In this document: positions 48,227 to 60,914 of the stretch, in pieces | How the letters are laid out: every line of letters starts with the position of its first letter | How positions within the stretch are numbered: position 1 is the first letter of the stretch | NCBI RefSeq assembly: GCF_033473495.1 | Contig: NC_088941.1 | Coordinates: forward strand, 2,356,001 to 2,420,000 | Origin: Cercospora beticola | Lineage: Eukaryota > Ascomycota > Dothideomycetes > Mycosphaerellales > Mycosphaerellaceae | Length of the DNA: 64,000 bases | Direction of reading: 5' to 3' | Program-made: the position numbers and the translations under genes | Notes under the pieces: generated by a model | What the model saw: only the letters and a program-made list of their open reading frames with translations | The model's database searches: none | What the model was told of the DNA's origin: nothing

Positions 48227-51200
48227 CTAGCTAGCAGCAACTTCTCCCTGCTGTCCATTTGCACCACCTCTGCCTCTTCCACGTCCTCGTCCACCACCTC
48301 TGCCGCGTCCCTGGCCACCGCCTCCACGTCCATTTGCGTTCAGATTCGCAGGCGGCGGCACGTTCGAGTAGTTCTGTGGTCGGAACTTCGGGTTGTTCTG
48401 CACCACACCAGCCAGAGGGTCACTGTTGTCAACAACAGTGTAGCCACCTCTGTTGCCGCCACGTCCGCCACGTGGAGCAGAACCATTCGATGCTCCACCA
48501 CGAGGCGCAAAGCCAGTGGCGTTACCATTCATACCGCCGCGGCCGCGAGCAGCTGGGTGGAATGGTAGAGTCGACTGCTGTTGCTGCTGCTGCTGGCTGC
48601 CAAGACCACCTCCACGACCACGTCCACCACGAGGAGCGTAGCCGTTCTGCTGTTGCTGGCCGCGAACAGCTTGATTCCAGCCTCCGCGAATCGGAGCCGG
48701 AGCCGGGACATTGACGAGCTGAGGGCCACCTGGCATACCATAGCTGCCGGCGTTGCTCGCAGAAGCGGATCCGCGCAGGGGTTGAAATGGCAGCCGGGAC
48801 TGCACGCGGTCCTTAGCCGCCTGAGACATGGCCACAACTTGGCGATCTGTCAAGTTCAATACTGCATCTGCCGGAACAGTGCTACCACGGAAGGGCGAGC
48901 AGCGTCCATTGAGCGTGGTGCCACTCATGAAGGTAGAGTCGAACAGGATGTCCAGCAGAGTATTCCTAGTAGTCCGCGTCTTGCCCACGACGGTACCCCT
49001 CATAGCGATAGGCACTCGACCAGAGTCGAGCACATAAACAACGCGGTGACCAAGACGGAACTGTTGGTGTTGTGTGCGCTGATCGGCGTCAGCAGGTTTG
49101 AGCAGAGCGTGACGAGGCACGCCGCCCATCTGCGTGCCGACGATGGCCTCTTTGATGGCTACTTCGTTTGCATCAGCAGCACGTTCGATCGCGGCGACAG
49201 TGTCACCATCGAGCTGTTCGGCCTCAAGTGGAACGCGTTCCAATGATTTCGTTTCCACGCTCTTGAGCCACTGTCCGATCTCCTTCATCTTGATCTTGGC
49301 CTCTTGCGGATCTGGGTAGAAAGCAGTATCTTCCCAGCCGTCACCTGTTGGGTTCGCTGCGATGCGGGCCACGAACTCTGGAAAGTTGATCATGTATTGC
49401 TTGATGAGGTCGACAGCCTTTGACGAGTATTCCCAGCCGTGGTCCGATTTGCGGCTGTAGCCTAGCACCTTCTGTTTCTTCGCTTCGAACTTGAGATTCA
49501 ATCCCAAGTTAAGCTTCAGACCAGAGGAGTTGACGTTGAAAGACGAGGTGAGCTTCGATAGCACAAGTGGGTGCAGCTGCAGCTGCCGGGCGACCTGGTA
49601 GGATGGGATGTACGGGCTCTTCCTCTCGGCTTGCTTGACGATGTCCAGGCCAAATTCGGGTTCACGTTGCTTAAGCGACGATATCCAGACAGTTGCCTTG
49701 TCTGGTCCGCCTTTGCCATCGGGTACATGGCCGGTCACTTGAAGTGGTCGCCCGTAAGCCATGTCGCCGAGGAAGAAGGCACGAGTGCCGGGAGGGAATT
49801 CTTCTTCGATCGGAACAGCTGCCTTCTCCAAGAAACGCTGATCCTCGCTGATGACTGAATCAACGATGGTCTGTGTAGCGTAATCAACTTCGAAGCCTTG
49901 CAGCGGCGCATACTCCTTCACAGTAGCCCCAAGCTCGGTCTTGCGCAGACCGACCAAAGGCTCAATTTGTACCAAGCTTTCAACTGTTCCAATGATGCAG
50001 CCGAGACGCTTGCTGTAGGTCTTCTCGAGTCGGTCGGCCTTCTTCTTGAAGTCTTCGATGCCCCTGCCTTGGTGTGGCAACTGGACGATGTTCTGCTCTG
50101 TAGCCGGCTGGTCGGGATCCTGGAGATGATATGTGAACATTTCGTCGGTCACACTGACAACCTTGCCCTCGAGCAAGAATGGGTAGCCAACATGCACGGC
50201 CTTGCCAAGACGCTGCTTTGCGTGGGCAATCGTTCCAACTTCTTCGCCTTCGGAGAGCGTGACAATCATGCTCTCGTTTCTGCTTTCTTGCTGGAAGATG
50301 GTCACACCGTGGAAACCAAGCTGGCCAGTATATGGAAGATGATGCAGACTGGGGAAGCCTGCCAGTGATGCATTGCCCAGCTTGGCGCCGTCCATCAGTC
50401 CATGGTAGTACTCCAGACCTTCCATAGTAGGTAGCTCATAGATGTTCTCAACAACTCGGCAATGCTCCAGATCCGGGAAAACACCAGGCAAACTGCTTGG
50501 GTAGGTGAAATCGACCTCTGGAGAATAGGTGTACTTCAAGCTCACGCCAAACTCGTTCCGCCTACGTTCATCCTCCGACAGCTGAGCGTCTTTCGGCGCC
50601 ATCGCTTGGAGGAGACGCTGTTCGTCAATGAATGGAATCTTGACCACTGCCTCCCACTCCATCTTCTTTCCGTTCATGTCGAGCTCGAAATCGCGGGGGT
50701 AGAAGTCGATGACTGGAGAATTTGCGTTCGTCATCAGATCCCAATATACAGGTGGCACCAGTTGCTTGCTGCGGTCCGGCAAGACACCCATCAGCTGCTG
50801 GAATGGTCGGAACGGCTGTCCCAGCTTGAAGTCCATGTTGGCGCCCATTCCCTTGACAACATCACTGATCATGGGAGAGTAGTGGTACTGGTAGTACCAT
50901 CCCCACGACGCTACGCCGCGGTAATAGTAGTACAGCACCCACTGCAGACCTTGAACATAGTTCTCGGTCAGCTTGCGCATTTCTTCGTCATTGCTGACTC
51001 CCCACTCGAATTTGGTCGTGTAGTACTTGTCCTTCCACTCTGCGAACTTTTTGTCGTATTTCTCCTGCGCTATCTCCTGCACATCCGTGGGCGACAGGTC
51101 TTCGATCTTGGCCTTGTCGTACTGCTTGAACACACGCAGAAGTGCATTCTGCGCCTCCTCGTCCTCGTCATCCTCATCATCCATTTCTGGTCGTGGAGGA

Positions 51201-52623
51201 AAGTTGAGCTGCATGTGGCGATTGCCTTCATCGTCGACGATGTTTTTGCTCTCTAGGCGCAAGCTCTGCGCTAGCTGATCGATGAATGTGCGATCTGCCG
51301 CCTTGAGCGTGGGCGGAAAGTCCAAGGGTGTATCCTCTCCAGAACCGTGTCTGCTGTTCACGTACTTCTTGACCGAAGTGTACAACTCTTTCTGCTTCGA
51401 TGTCATAGTCGCAATGCCACCCTTCTTCGGCTTCTTGGTCATGATATCCTCCTTCTGAATGCTCTTATCCTTCAACCAGCTGGCATCAGCGTTCTCATGC
51501 TCAAAGTGACGATACTCGATATCGCTCAGTGCTGTTATCAGCAGCTCTAGTCGCTTGAGGTTGATCTCACCCCCGTCGTTGATGTAGCCGCCAGCCTGTG
51601 GCAGCACTCTCTTGTAGACATTAAACATCAGCGCCAGTGCGCCCTCGTTGATGTGAAGATGCGGTAGGTGCGGCAAGAAATCGTTACCGACGAAAAAGGC
51701 CATGAGGATGAAGTCGTCAATGATTCGTTCCAGGTCGAAAGTGACCGTGCCCAGTGAGCCGGGCTCCTTCATGTCCTGGAATTCCAGCTCCAGGTACTCG
51801 CGCACTATGCAGAGATGTAGGAGAAAGAAGTTCTGGTGCTCGAGCTCCTGGCTCTTCACCTTGCTGGCTCGGCCAAAGGTGACCTCCTCACGCAGCAAGC
51901 AAAAGTGTGGATCGTGCGACAGCAGACCCAACATGATCAAATCGGCGTCCAGCCCGTACAAACAATGTCGCACATTTGGATCGTAGCCAACCTGGCTCTT
52001 CGCCTGGCGAATGTATTCCATAATCTTGTGCTCTCCCTCTCCTGGGACTTCGTGGCCCGAAAGGACAATTTCGCAACCCTGCCACTCAATATCCTCTGAC
52101 ACCTTTTTCGCAATGAAGTATTTCAATTGGCGCGTCAAGCGCTCCATAAAGACAGTACCTGGCGTGATGCAATTCGAGTCGAATGGATCCTCTTTGGGCA
52201 ACTCTTGCCCTTCAGCAACGGCCTTATTGCGCGCGTTCTCGGCGTCGAGAGCAGATCGAAAACGACGGGAACGCTGTTGGTTCATCTTTGCTCGCGGGGC
52301 ACAGCCATCGATGGCCATGAAGAACAGCTTCTGTGGCTTGATCTTGCCGAACAGAAATTCGATGTAGTTGAATATTTTGATGAACATTTCATCTTCGGAG
52401 AGTCGTGCTTTGGTGGCGGAGTCATTGTTGTTGTGGGTGCAGTTGTGGATGATGCCGTTCATGTCGAGGTAGAGGTTATCGAACTCGGGAATGCGGTTCT
52501 CGGCGATGAGCTGCGAAATGGCGGGATAGCGCTCGGAGAGCCAGCGGAAGAACTTGGGAACACCTGCGCCAGGTCAGTCAGCATCAATCGCATTGCTTCG
52601 TAGGCGCATCGCATCGCACCCAT
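48227..52623 (-). CDS. XRN1: 5'-3' exoribonuclease 1
   Basis: Two exons: a 4-nt exon (52623-52620, ATGG) and 52563-48227, giving 1446 aa. The 56-nt intron restores MGVPKFFRWLSERYP, the invariant XRN start. The enzyme degrades decapped mRNA 5' to 3' in the cytoplasm. Visible landmarks: NLYLDMNGIIHNC (about 31-43), AIDGCAPRAKMNQQR (about 85-99), SGHEVPGEGEHKIMEYIR, CLYGLDADLIMLGL with the catalytic acidic residues, and FVGNDFLPHLPH. Then come the long middle and D1-D4/SH3-like regions. The last about 130 residues are low complexity: RGG/RGRGG repeats and Gln runs, a typical fungal RNA-binding tail. Length fits the family. It diverges from HAT2, with 461 bp between the two start codons. Confidence 0.95.
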
Positions 52624-53084
52624 GGTGGCGGCTGCTGTATTTCAAGACGAGCCGCAAGGTGACCGGCCAGTCTCTCGTCCCGCGCGGGGATGAAGGGGTG
52701 GTGTAGAGGGGTGAAAAGGGAAGGGGAGGGCGGTTCTGACACAGAGTCACTTGGGAGGAGAAAGGAAGGTCGGCGGTGGTGACACGAAGATGGGTACGTC
52801 CAGTCCAGCGGTCATCACGTGATGCGGCTTGTCTAACTTAGTTCTAGTTAGCGCAAAACTGGCAACTTTCGTCACTTGTCTCATCACGCGTCGCGCCTGC
52901 CTCGCGTTCTGGCTCTGGCCTGCGCATCGCTGTTTCCACCATCGCCAGATTCTGTATCGCCTGCACTCATTGCCATCTGCACATCTTCCTGTCGCTGCTC
53001 CCCAATCGGGCCGTGCAATACCGAGGTTGCTCCACTCCACTCGCCGCTGCAGCAGAGCAGCGCGTCTGCGTCTTCTTCCTCCTC
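52624..53084. promoter_or_regulatory. Bidirectional promoter, XRN1 and HAT2
   Basis: The divergent genes share this region. Immediately before the XRN1 ATG is an ideal start context (CCGCCACC then ATGG). CT-rich and TCG-rich runs on the HAT2 side may be its leader. I see no clear TATA box on either side. Confidence 0.55.
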
Positions 53085-54785
53085 ATGGACTCCAGTAAGT
53101 TCACCACCGCGCCGCGCCGCCGCCATGCCCCCCTCCAAGCCCCAACACCACCGCCGCCAGTCCCGCATAGTGCGTGAGCTGCAGGGCGTCAAGGTGTCGG
53201 GCCACTCCATCTTCACCAACCCCGGCGTGCAGAGCAACAAGGACACGGCCTCGGACAGCGGCACTGTCGTCGGCGAAGAGGAGCTCCAGGCTGCCGAAGC
53301 TACTCTTGCTGCTCCTCCTCCCAAGCCGTCTCAGCTGCAAACACCTCAGCCTGCCACGTACACCACCCGTACATCCTCCACCAACAACCACCATCGCCAT
53401 CACTACACTCCCTATCCCACGACCGCTGCTTACCGTTACTCCACAGAAATGGCCGGCTCCGCCGAGGAGCAGGAGGCTATGCAGAACAAGATCATCAATG
53501 AAGAGTACAAGATATGGAAGAAGAACAGCGTATTCCTCTACGACATCATGTACAGCCGCGCCCTCGACTGGCCCACCCTCACCACCCAATGGCTGCCCGA
53601 TGTGAAGCAAGAGCCAGGAAAGACGTCGCGTCAACACCGAATGATCTTGGGCACACACACATCTGGCGCGCAGGCAGAGTATCTGCAGATCGCCCACATC
53701 AATCTCCCACAACCGCCAGCCATGTCAATGGCTGATTACAACCCTGCGAGCGAAGAGCTGGGAGGTGAGTGACGCCCGACCACTGCGAACGCGTCTCGGC
53801 CAAGCTGATACTCTCAGGACACGGCGCTGCCAAAGAGCCCATCGTATTCTCAGTCGTGCAGAAGATCACACATCCTGGCGAGGTCAACAAGGCCCGCTAC
53901 CAACCTCAGAATCCCAACATCATCGCTACCTGGGCACCCGATCGAAATCTCTACGTTTGGGACCGCACAAAGCACCCATCTATTCCAAAGCCAAACGAAA
54001 TCAAGCCCCAAGCGATTCTCAAGGGCCACACAGGAGAAGGCTTTGCTGTTGAGTGGAGTCCCTTTACCGAGGGCGAGCTCATCAGTGGTAGCGAGGACAA
54101 GACCGTCCGACTATGGAATCTTGCTCGCGACTTCTCTCGCGACAACACGACCATCACACCTGGCCGCACCTTCACCCACCACTCCGCCGTGGTCAACGAT
54201 GTGCAGTATCACCCAATGCACGGCAAGAATCTTTGGGGTTCCGTTTCAGATGACCTCACCATGTGCTTAATGGACAACCGATCAAAATCTGATAGCAAGC
54301 CCGCCATCCAGTTCTTGAACGCCCACACCGACGCCATCAACACATTATCCTTCCACCCTAAGCACGACAAACTCTTCGCCACTGGCTCTGCAGATAAGAC
54401 GATTGGTATTTTCGATCTACGTTTCCCAGAGCACGGCAAGATTCACAGCCTAGAGGGCCACAAAGATGTCATTACGAAGGTCGATTGGCACCCTTGGGAC
54501 TCTGGTATTCTGGCATCCAGTTCCGACGATCGTCGCATCATCTTCTGGGATCTGTCCAAGGGAGGCGCTGAGCAAACGCCAGATGATGCCGAGGACGGCC
54601 CGCCTGAGATGCTATTCATGCATGGAGGACACACTAATAGGATTTCCGACTTCTCGTGGAACCGCACTGACCCATGGGTCATCTGCTCGACCGGTGAAGA
54701 CAACTTGATTCAATGCTGGAGAGCTAGCCGCCATCTGGTCGAAGTCCTGCCCGCTGCCGTGCCGCCTCCAGAAGTCGAGGAATAG
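53085..54785 (+). CDS. HAT2: Histone acetyltransferase type B subunit 2 (RBBP4/7-type WD40)
   Basis: Model: 53085-53094, 53447-53764 and 53818-54785, 431 aa, usual length for the family. Intron 2 (53 nt) is certain: it yields EELGGHGAAKEPIVF. Intron 1 is 352 nt, long for this genome, but joins ATG GAC TCC A to AAATGGCC in phase and gives MDSKMAGSAEEQE. Alternatives are starts at ATG 53449 or at ATG 53125, the latter adding an odd Pro/Ser/His-rich leader. Sequence: the N-terminal helix and NEEYKIWKKNSVFLYD motif that contact histone H4, then WD repeats with ending motifs such as DKTVRLWNL, DKTIGIFDLR, DDRRIIFWDL and EDNLIQCW. The Hat1-Hat2 complex acetylates newly made H4. Confidence 0.9.
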
Positions 54786-55945
54786 TGGTACTTCGATGAA
54801 ACAGACGACACCTGGGTGACATTCCGATGGAATAAAGGCGACCCTCTGCCGCCACGTTTTTGGCGCGTCGACGATGAGTCTGACGATGACGAGCAAAGTG
54901 ATGGGACTTTCTCTGCGTACAGCGAGGACAATGCGCATACTCGACGGGAACGTGAGAGAGTAACGAGTTCAACAAGGTTGTGGTACAATGCACCACGCTG
55001 GCGACCGGGCGATTCTTCCGACGAATCATAGACGTATGGAACGGATCCGGCGAGGGCTGGCTGAGAAATCTGAATACTCGAAAGCATGGTTGGTATGAGA
55101 TTCTGGCCATTCTCCCTTGCCTTTGTGGCACAGCAGCAGAGAAAGCGTCAAATTTGCGGTGATGATCAACATCCAAAAATTAGCTTGCAATCAGAACGTT
55201 GACAGCGATTCACAGTATCTGTCATGATGCGAAATGTCTAGCCATGACGTTGTTTGCTTGTGTCCCTACCGTGTCAGCTATTCCATCATCACTTGCAGGG
55301 CTACCCGTTGCTGCTCGGCTTTCGGTGAGGTCTAAAAGGCGAGATATCTTGGCGACTTATCTTAGCCACCTCGCGCCCCCAGCTACAACGACATGGGCTC
55401 GTGCATCGAGTACGTGGCTCAGATATATGCTGAACACGCGCTCTATTTCACAGTTTGCTTTGTGCACGCAGACACATGGCACAGGATTTCCGATGTTTCC
55501 GCTGACGTGAACCAACGCTGTGATTGGTGAGTTTGTGTGATCGTACCCTTGTTCTAACTTCACGTCTTACGGTGGCACACGGCGGGAACTCAGCTTCCGT
55601 CGTACGACATGAGGTTGTTAACAGTTCGCCTTCTCGCTTGAAGCGCTTTCTGCGAGCTCGTTCAATACGAGGCGCCAGGATGCAGTTCGCTTAAAGGCGT
55701 GAAACCTGGAAGGATTGTCTTCTTGCTGAGTCATGCAGGATCTCAACGATTTCAATGGCTGGTGGAAGCGCTTGCTTGGTGTTGACTTCAGCTTAGATCC
55801 TTCAAGAGTTGATACTTTCTGACACTGCGCATACTGGTTTGTACGACTCCTGCTCTGGTGTACAACGTCTGCGCAGTGGGCGTCTCGAAAGACAGGCGAA
55901 AAGATTTGACAGAACGGCTGTCGCCACCGATCTGAGCCATTCAAG
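54786..55945. other. Intergenic, includes an in-frame extension after HAT2
   Basis: The first 246 bases continue the HAT2 frame past its TAG for 81 codons to a TGA at 55031, with acidic content (see findings). The rest, to 55945, shows nothing I can support and contains the promoter of the P450 gene. Confidence 0.45.
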
Positions 55946-57923
55946 ATGCCTTCATATACTGCCGTTGCGGCGATCTTGGTTGGGTTGTACTTTTCAAAAT
56001 ACTTGTACAACTTCATCCGAAACACGATCTATGCGAGGAAATCTGGGTTGCCGTACTTCTTCGTGTAAGTCCCCCTCACTGCCCACCAATCCCAATCCTA
56101 CTTTCTTCCCCCTCGATACCCAATTCCAACGAACTGATACATGATACAATTTCAGACCATGGGACCAAAACTCTTTCTTCTGGATGGTCGCTTCCGTACC
56201 CCTCCAACCGTACCTCTCGAAACTCTTACCATCTTGGATCTGGAAACGACTCGCTTTGACGATTTATTCTTTCGAGTTTCAAGAGAAGCTTGAGCCGTAT
56301 GAGAGGTTTGCAAAACCTCAAGGGAATGAATTGAGTTATGTTATGGTTACGCCGGGGTTGTATGAGATTAGTACGAGGGATCCGGAGGTGGCTTATGAGG
56401 TTCTCAGAAGACCGAGAGATTTTGTGCAGCATCATTTGACGAGTATGTTTATGAGTCGATTTGGAGGGAATTTGTTGACTGCTGATGGGGATGACTGGCA
56501 TCGTCAGAGGAGAGTCGTGGCGGGCACCATTACTGAGAGGATCTCGAAGGCGGTTTGGCAAGAGAGTGTGGTTCAGACTGAGAGTATGATCGAGGAAGTG
56601 TTCGGAGGGACTGGGGAGAGCACCGTAGGAAAGAAGGCGGAGACCAAGAGGATGTTTGATTACATGAAGAAGATCACCATCAATGTGCTGAGCGGAGTTG
56701 GTATGGGAGAGAGTATTGATGTAAGTGGCTCATCCCCGTTGCCCTCTACGTCGAAAAAGGTAATACATACTGACAGCTGGTGATCGCAGTGGAAGAACGA
56801 CAAGAATGCAAAGCCCGAACCCGGTCATCGCATGACCTACATTCAAGCTGTCAACGCCATCATAAACGCCGTCGCGGGCCCAATTATCCTCCCTTCCTGG
56901 TTCCTCGACAACTATCCCTCTTTCCTCCCCGGTCACAAGTTTCTCCGCGATGTTGGCCAAGCAGTCAAAGAGTTTCCTTCCTATAACAAGTCTCTTCTCG
57001 AGCGGGAAAAGGCACAAAATGCCGAAGCTGGCCAGAGTCGCAACAACATCATGTCTCAACTCCTCAAGGCCTCCGAAAGCGAAACTAAAAACGGCGCTCG
57101 TGTCCTCACCGAAGAGGAAATGTCAGGTAACCTCTTCGTGTTCACTGCCGCTGGCTTCGATACGACAGCCAATACGCTATCCTACGCTCTTGTCCTTCTC
57201 TGCTGTCATCCGGAATGGCAGGACTGGATGTTCGAAGAACTTGATTCGATTCTTCCTTCCGCAGATTCGACTGAAGAATTGGACTATACTTCGATCTTTC
57301 CCAAAGCAACCAGGACTTTGGCCATCATGTTTGAGACACTTCGAATTTTCAGTCCTCTGGTCCATATGGCGAAGCAGACTGTGACCGAACAGACGATTAC
57401 GACATCAAGAGGAACGTTCTGGTTTCCGCCGAATGCGACTGTGTATGTCAACAACATTGGCCTTCATCTCGCGCCGGACGTGTGGCGAAACTTGAATGTT
57501 CATGAGGAGTGGAATGAACACGAAGATCGGAGAGATGAAGAGCATTTCCGACCGAGTCGATGGCTCAACACTAACATCGCTCCGTTGTCCGATTCAAACT
57601 CCCAGCCGACATTTTTTCAACCTCCCAAAGGCACATTCTCGCCCTGGTCACTTGGACCGAGAGTTTGTCCAGGACAAAAGATGGCTCAAGTAGAGTTTGT
57701 GAGCATTTTCGTTACATTGTTCCGGAGGTACAGAGTTGAAGCTGTGCCGGAAAAGAAGAGTGACAGTGGGGAGTGGGAGAGTAAGGAAGAAGTACGAGTG
57801 AGGCTGGAGAGGAAGATGAAGGATAGCGAGAGTATCTTGACATTGCAGATGAGAGGGATTTACGGCGTGAAAGATGAAAATGGGAAGGAAGGTTTGGCGT
57901 TGAGGTTGGTGAGGAGGCGGTGA
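55946..57923 (+). CDS. Cytochrome P450 monooxygenase
   Basis: Three exons: 55946-56064, 56156-56720 and 56790-57923, 605 aa. Introns of 91 and 69 nt join in phases 2 and 0. A short N-terminal membrane anchor (AVAAILVGLYFSKYLYNF) places it on the ER. Catalytic marks: the I-helix oxygen-binding stretch AGFDTTAN (349-356), the ExxR pair Glu410 and Arg413 in FETLR, and the heme loop PWSLGPRVCPGQ with the iron ligand Cys521. The Phe usually opening that loop is replaced by Trp. The chain is 80-100 residues longer than most P450s; a charged tail after the heme loop accounts for part. No pathway partners adjoin it, so the substrate is unknown. Confidence 0.93.
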
Positions 57924-58082
57924 GAATGACCGGATGGGCGCTAAGTAAATGGTATGTTGGGCCGCTTGTACACTCTGACAAACATGATATTGATTGCACG
58001 TGTAACACAGGGTCAAACTCGGCTGTCAGGCCCGTTTCTGTCCTGCCTCTGCTCGATTTTTCGAGTCTTACGACGACCCTGC

Positions 58083-58610
58083 TCAAGTTCGATGTGCTTC
58101 GATCGTCTTTTCGTGAGCCGAAGCCAGACTCGCCCGGATGCTTTCTGCCTCGGATCCACCATAGATACAGTTGACAACCACAACAACAAAAGCGTCTGAA
58201 GCACTTCTGAGATCTTCCAAAGCCTTCGACCCCACATTCCACATGCTCTGAGAGCCCACGAAAGGCTTATCGGCGACTATAGTTTCCAACAGCTCTATGC
58301 TGGACTGGCTATAGTCCTGAAATGCGGCATCAATTTCCCTTGCCTCATCAGGCAGATAATTCGGACTTGTTGCTTCCACCGCGTGAACGAAATTTCGGGA
58401 GTAATCACAGATTGCTTTCAAGCTGTGCAAAAGGTCCTGCCGTCTATATGGGCGGAGTGTCGCAGCAGTGACGCAGATACTCACATCTTTTTAATTCTCT
58501 GGGCTTGCCGTGTTGATCTGCTTAGCTGTATCGCGGGCAGCTTTGATCTGGTCGGTAATTGATTCTATCCCACCTACGAACTCTGTAGCTGTGAGTTGTG
58601 GATCACTCAT
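58083..58610 (-). pseudogene. HsbA-like paralog, broken (array copy 1)
   Basis: Two exon-like parts, 58610-58485 and 58436-58083, around a 48-nt GTGAGT...GGCAG intron in phase 0. The N-terminal part (PQLTATEFVGGIESITDQI) and the C-terminal part (LEDLRSASDAFVV) align with the other array members. Two defects: an in-frame TAA at 58493-58491, seven to nine bases before the donor, fits CAA to TAA; and there is no signal peptide, since the frame starts MSDPQL where the paralogs have a secretion signal ending in AQL. The Cys-rich linker of its neighbours is also absent. It is probably a dead or truncated copy. Confidence 0.65.
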
Positions 58611-59317
58611 TGCTACAGATTTGGAAGTTTGAGGTCGAACGCTAGTTCTTTTAACGCGGTCACACAATCGCGTATAGACAACAGCTATGGAGAGGCTATG
58701 GGCTGGCAGATAGAATCAAGAGTGATGTTATGGTGGGACCGTCTCTCAATGACACATATTGGAGACACAGGTGGTTACTGTGCCGAGAAGAAATTTGCTT
58801 TTTACCGGCTACTGCTAAGACCTGCAGCAGAACGTCAGCGGCGTCGTCGATTTCGATATAGATACGAGCCTTCAGCATGCGACTTGCTGGCAGTTCGAAG
58901 TTGCTTTGACATCCTGCACTTGGCTGAGCATACCTTCGTGTTGCATTTGCAGATGGCAAACGATACATCGTTGAGAAACCTGATAACGGAATCGCCAACC
59001 GGAACACGAATATCATCTCAAAATTCCCTAGAGTTCATCCGTCTTTCGTATCATTGCATGTCATTGCCCAGACATCGAATGGACTGGCTGCACTTATGAT
59101 TATCTTCGATCGGAACAATACAGTCGATCAAAGACCGACAGATACTCTCTAGATCAATTCGTATCTGTTGGGTCATCCCTACTGAAAGGCTGCTCCGAGC
59201 GACACAATGAATGTAGCTAGCTAGCCACGTTCAGCTCCAGATCACATCATTGTACCACTTTCAGGTCTCCCAGCCCTGCTTGTTCGTCGTTCAATATGGC
59301 CGACGCTGTCGAGAAGC
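58611..59317. other. Spacer between array copies 1 and 2
   Basis: No gene. A short minus-strand stretch near 58830-58870 reads EIDDAADVLLQ, loosely like the C-terminal region of the HsbA-like proteins. It is too short to call a relic. Confidence 0.4.
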
Positions 59318-60028
59318 TCACGCCGAATCATATGCCTCCACAGCCAGCTTGAAACTTTGCACCAATCCGTCTTTCTTCTTCACAGCATTTTCAGAGCAAG
59401 TCGTCAGATGTGGAACGACAACAGCAGTGAGGGCGTTCGAAGCGCGTCTCAGATCACGCAGCCACTTGGAGGCCTCATCTCTCAGCTGCGACGCATCCAT
59501 AATCGACCTCTTCTCGACCATGGTCTCTAGCAGATCTTGTTGGATGGTGGTGTAACCTGCAAAGGTCTTGCAGATGTCCCCTAACTCTTCATCTGACAGA
59601 GTGTAAGACGTCTGACGAGTCTTGAGAGCAGCTGGCGGTGGTGTATGTGTAATGATATCCTCATGACACTTGTCGACATCGACAGCGTCTTCACACTGTG
59701 GCAAGTCTGCTTCCATCGTTTGACGAGTCTTGACTGAACGGTCCGTTCGTTGGATTTCTCGGGCACCTGCCCTGGTGTAGGAGGCTACCTTCTCGATGCC
59801 ATTCAGAAGTCTCTGACTATCATGTCAGCGGAGCTTCACATCAACAACTGGGCTACAAACCTCCTTCTCATTGTATTCACTTTCATGGTTAAGTCTCTCA
59901 GCAATGTAATTGACCTTCTGGATCTCATGGGTCACTTCAAGGATTTCTTCTGCGATTTGTTGGCCGGTCAATTGGGCATTCGCCACTGCGGCGAGGGATA
60001 CTACGATGACTGATCGGAGGAAGTGCAT
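59318..60028 (-). CDS. HsbA-like secreted surface protein (array copy 2)
   Basis: Two exons, 60028-59861 and 59812-59318, 220 aa, with a 48-nt intron in phase 0. It opens MHFLRSVIVVSLAAVANAQ, a signal peptide. The first part is helical; a linker with two close Cys residues (LPQCEDAVDVDKC) follows; the C-terminal half is a helical bundle (LSDEELGDICKTF, LRDLRRASNALTAVVVPHL). The pattern matches fungal hydrophobic surface-binding protein A/cell wall galactomannoprotein-type domains. HsbA helps hyphae hold to hydrophobic surfaces and recruits secreted enzymes. The assignment is from the pattern of conserved helices and is moderately sure. Confidence 0.75.
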
Positions 60029-60914
60029 ATTGACGTTGTAGGAAGTATTGGATTGATGAAAGTGGTAGCTAGGACTCTTTACCTGAACATGCAGGCTTTG
60101 TACTGTCCTGTTGCCTGTCGAGACCGTAGCATAGCTCTGCTCAACGATCCGAGATTTCCAAAAGAATCTACGTATTGATGACGGCGGTCGTGCTGCTGCT
60201 TGAACGTATGTCTGCAGGGCCAAGAATGGTACGCTTTCCTGTTTGCGGGCAATGCTGATCACTAGTACCATAGATCAACTAAGTAAATGACTAGCGTGCA
60301 TACATAACGTATAGCCTTCGAGCGATCACTCTTGTCTCTGCAGCTACCAACGTTACATAGGCGACACGATCGTTCATTACGCGACACGCTTGAGTGTTTT
60401 GGCATGAAACGTTGACGGTTGTGCTGATCTTCCTCGGCGGAACCCTTTTCAACGGTGCCGAAAACGCTGGCTAGCCGGCTCGGTCAATGGCTGGCACTCA
60501 CCCAACTCATACGTTACTGATCGTTGTCGATCGGTGAGAAAAGCATAGATGCCCCAGCAGTGGCTTCGCGATGTTTTTGGCACATCATTGCGGAATTGCC
60601 CGGACCCACGCAGTCACTGATGCATTGTTGACCCAGGAGTGATGCATGTCGTCTTCCAGCTTTGATTACGATGAGAAGACTTGGGACAGTCGGCAAGGCA
60701 GACTTAAAATCGTGTACGAGGTCATTATGCTAAACTCATGTCTCGCTCCTCAGATGATTCCCACAACCCAATCTCCTAATGTACTTCCACGTTTTTTCTC
60801 TAAGTCGACCCCTCCTTCTCCCTCGATGAGCAAAGCTTCTAGAATCAATCACACTCCTTCTGCTACCACATACCGACTTGTTACACTGCCTAACAATCCT
60901 GTCAAGCATGTTCC
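60029..60914. other. Spacer between array copies 2 and 3
   Basis: Promoter of copy 2 and 3' flank of copy 3. Short frames only. Confidence 0.45.

Noticed and set aside
50462..51256. 264-codon plus-strand frame
   Set aside because: Antisense shadow of XRN1.
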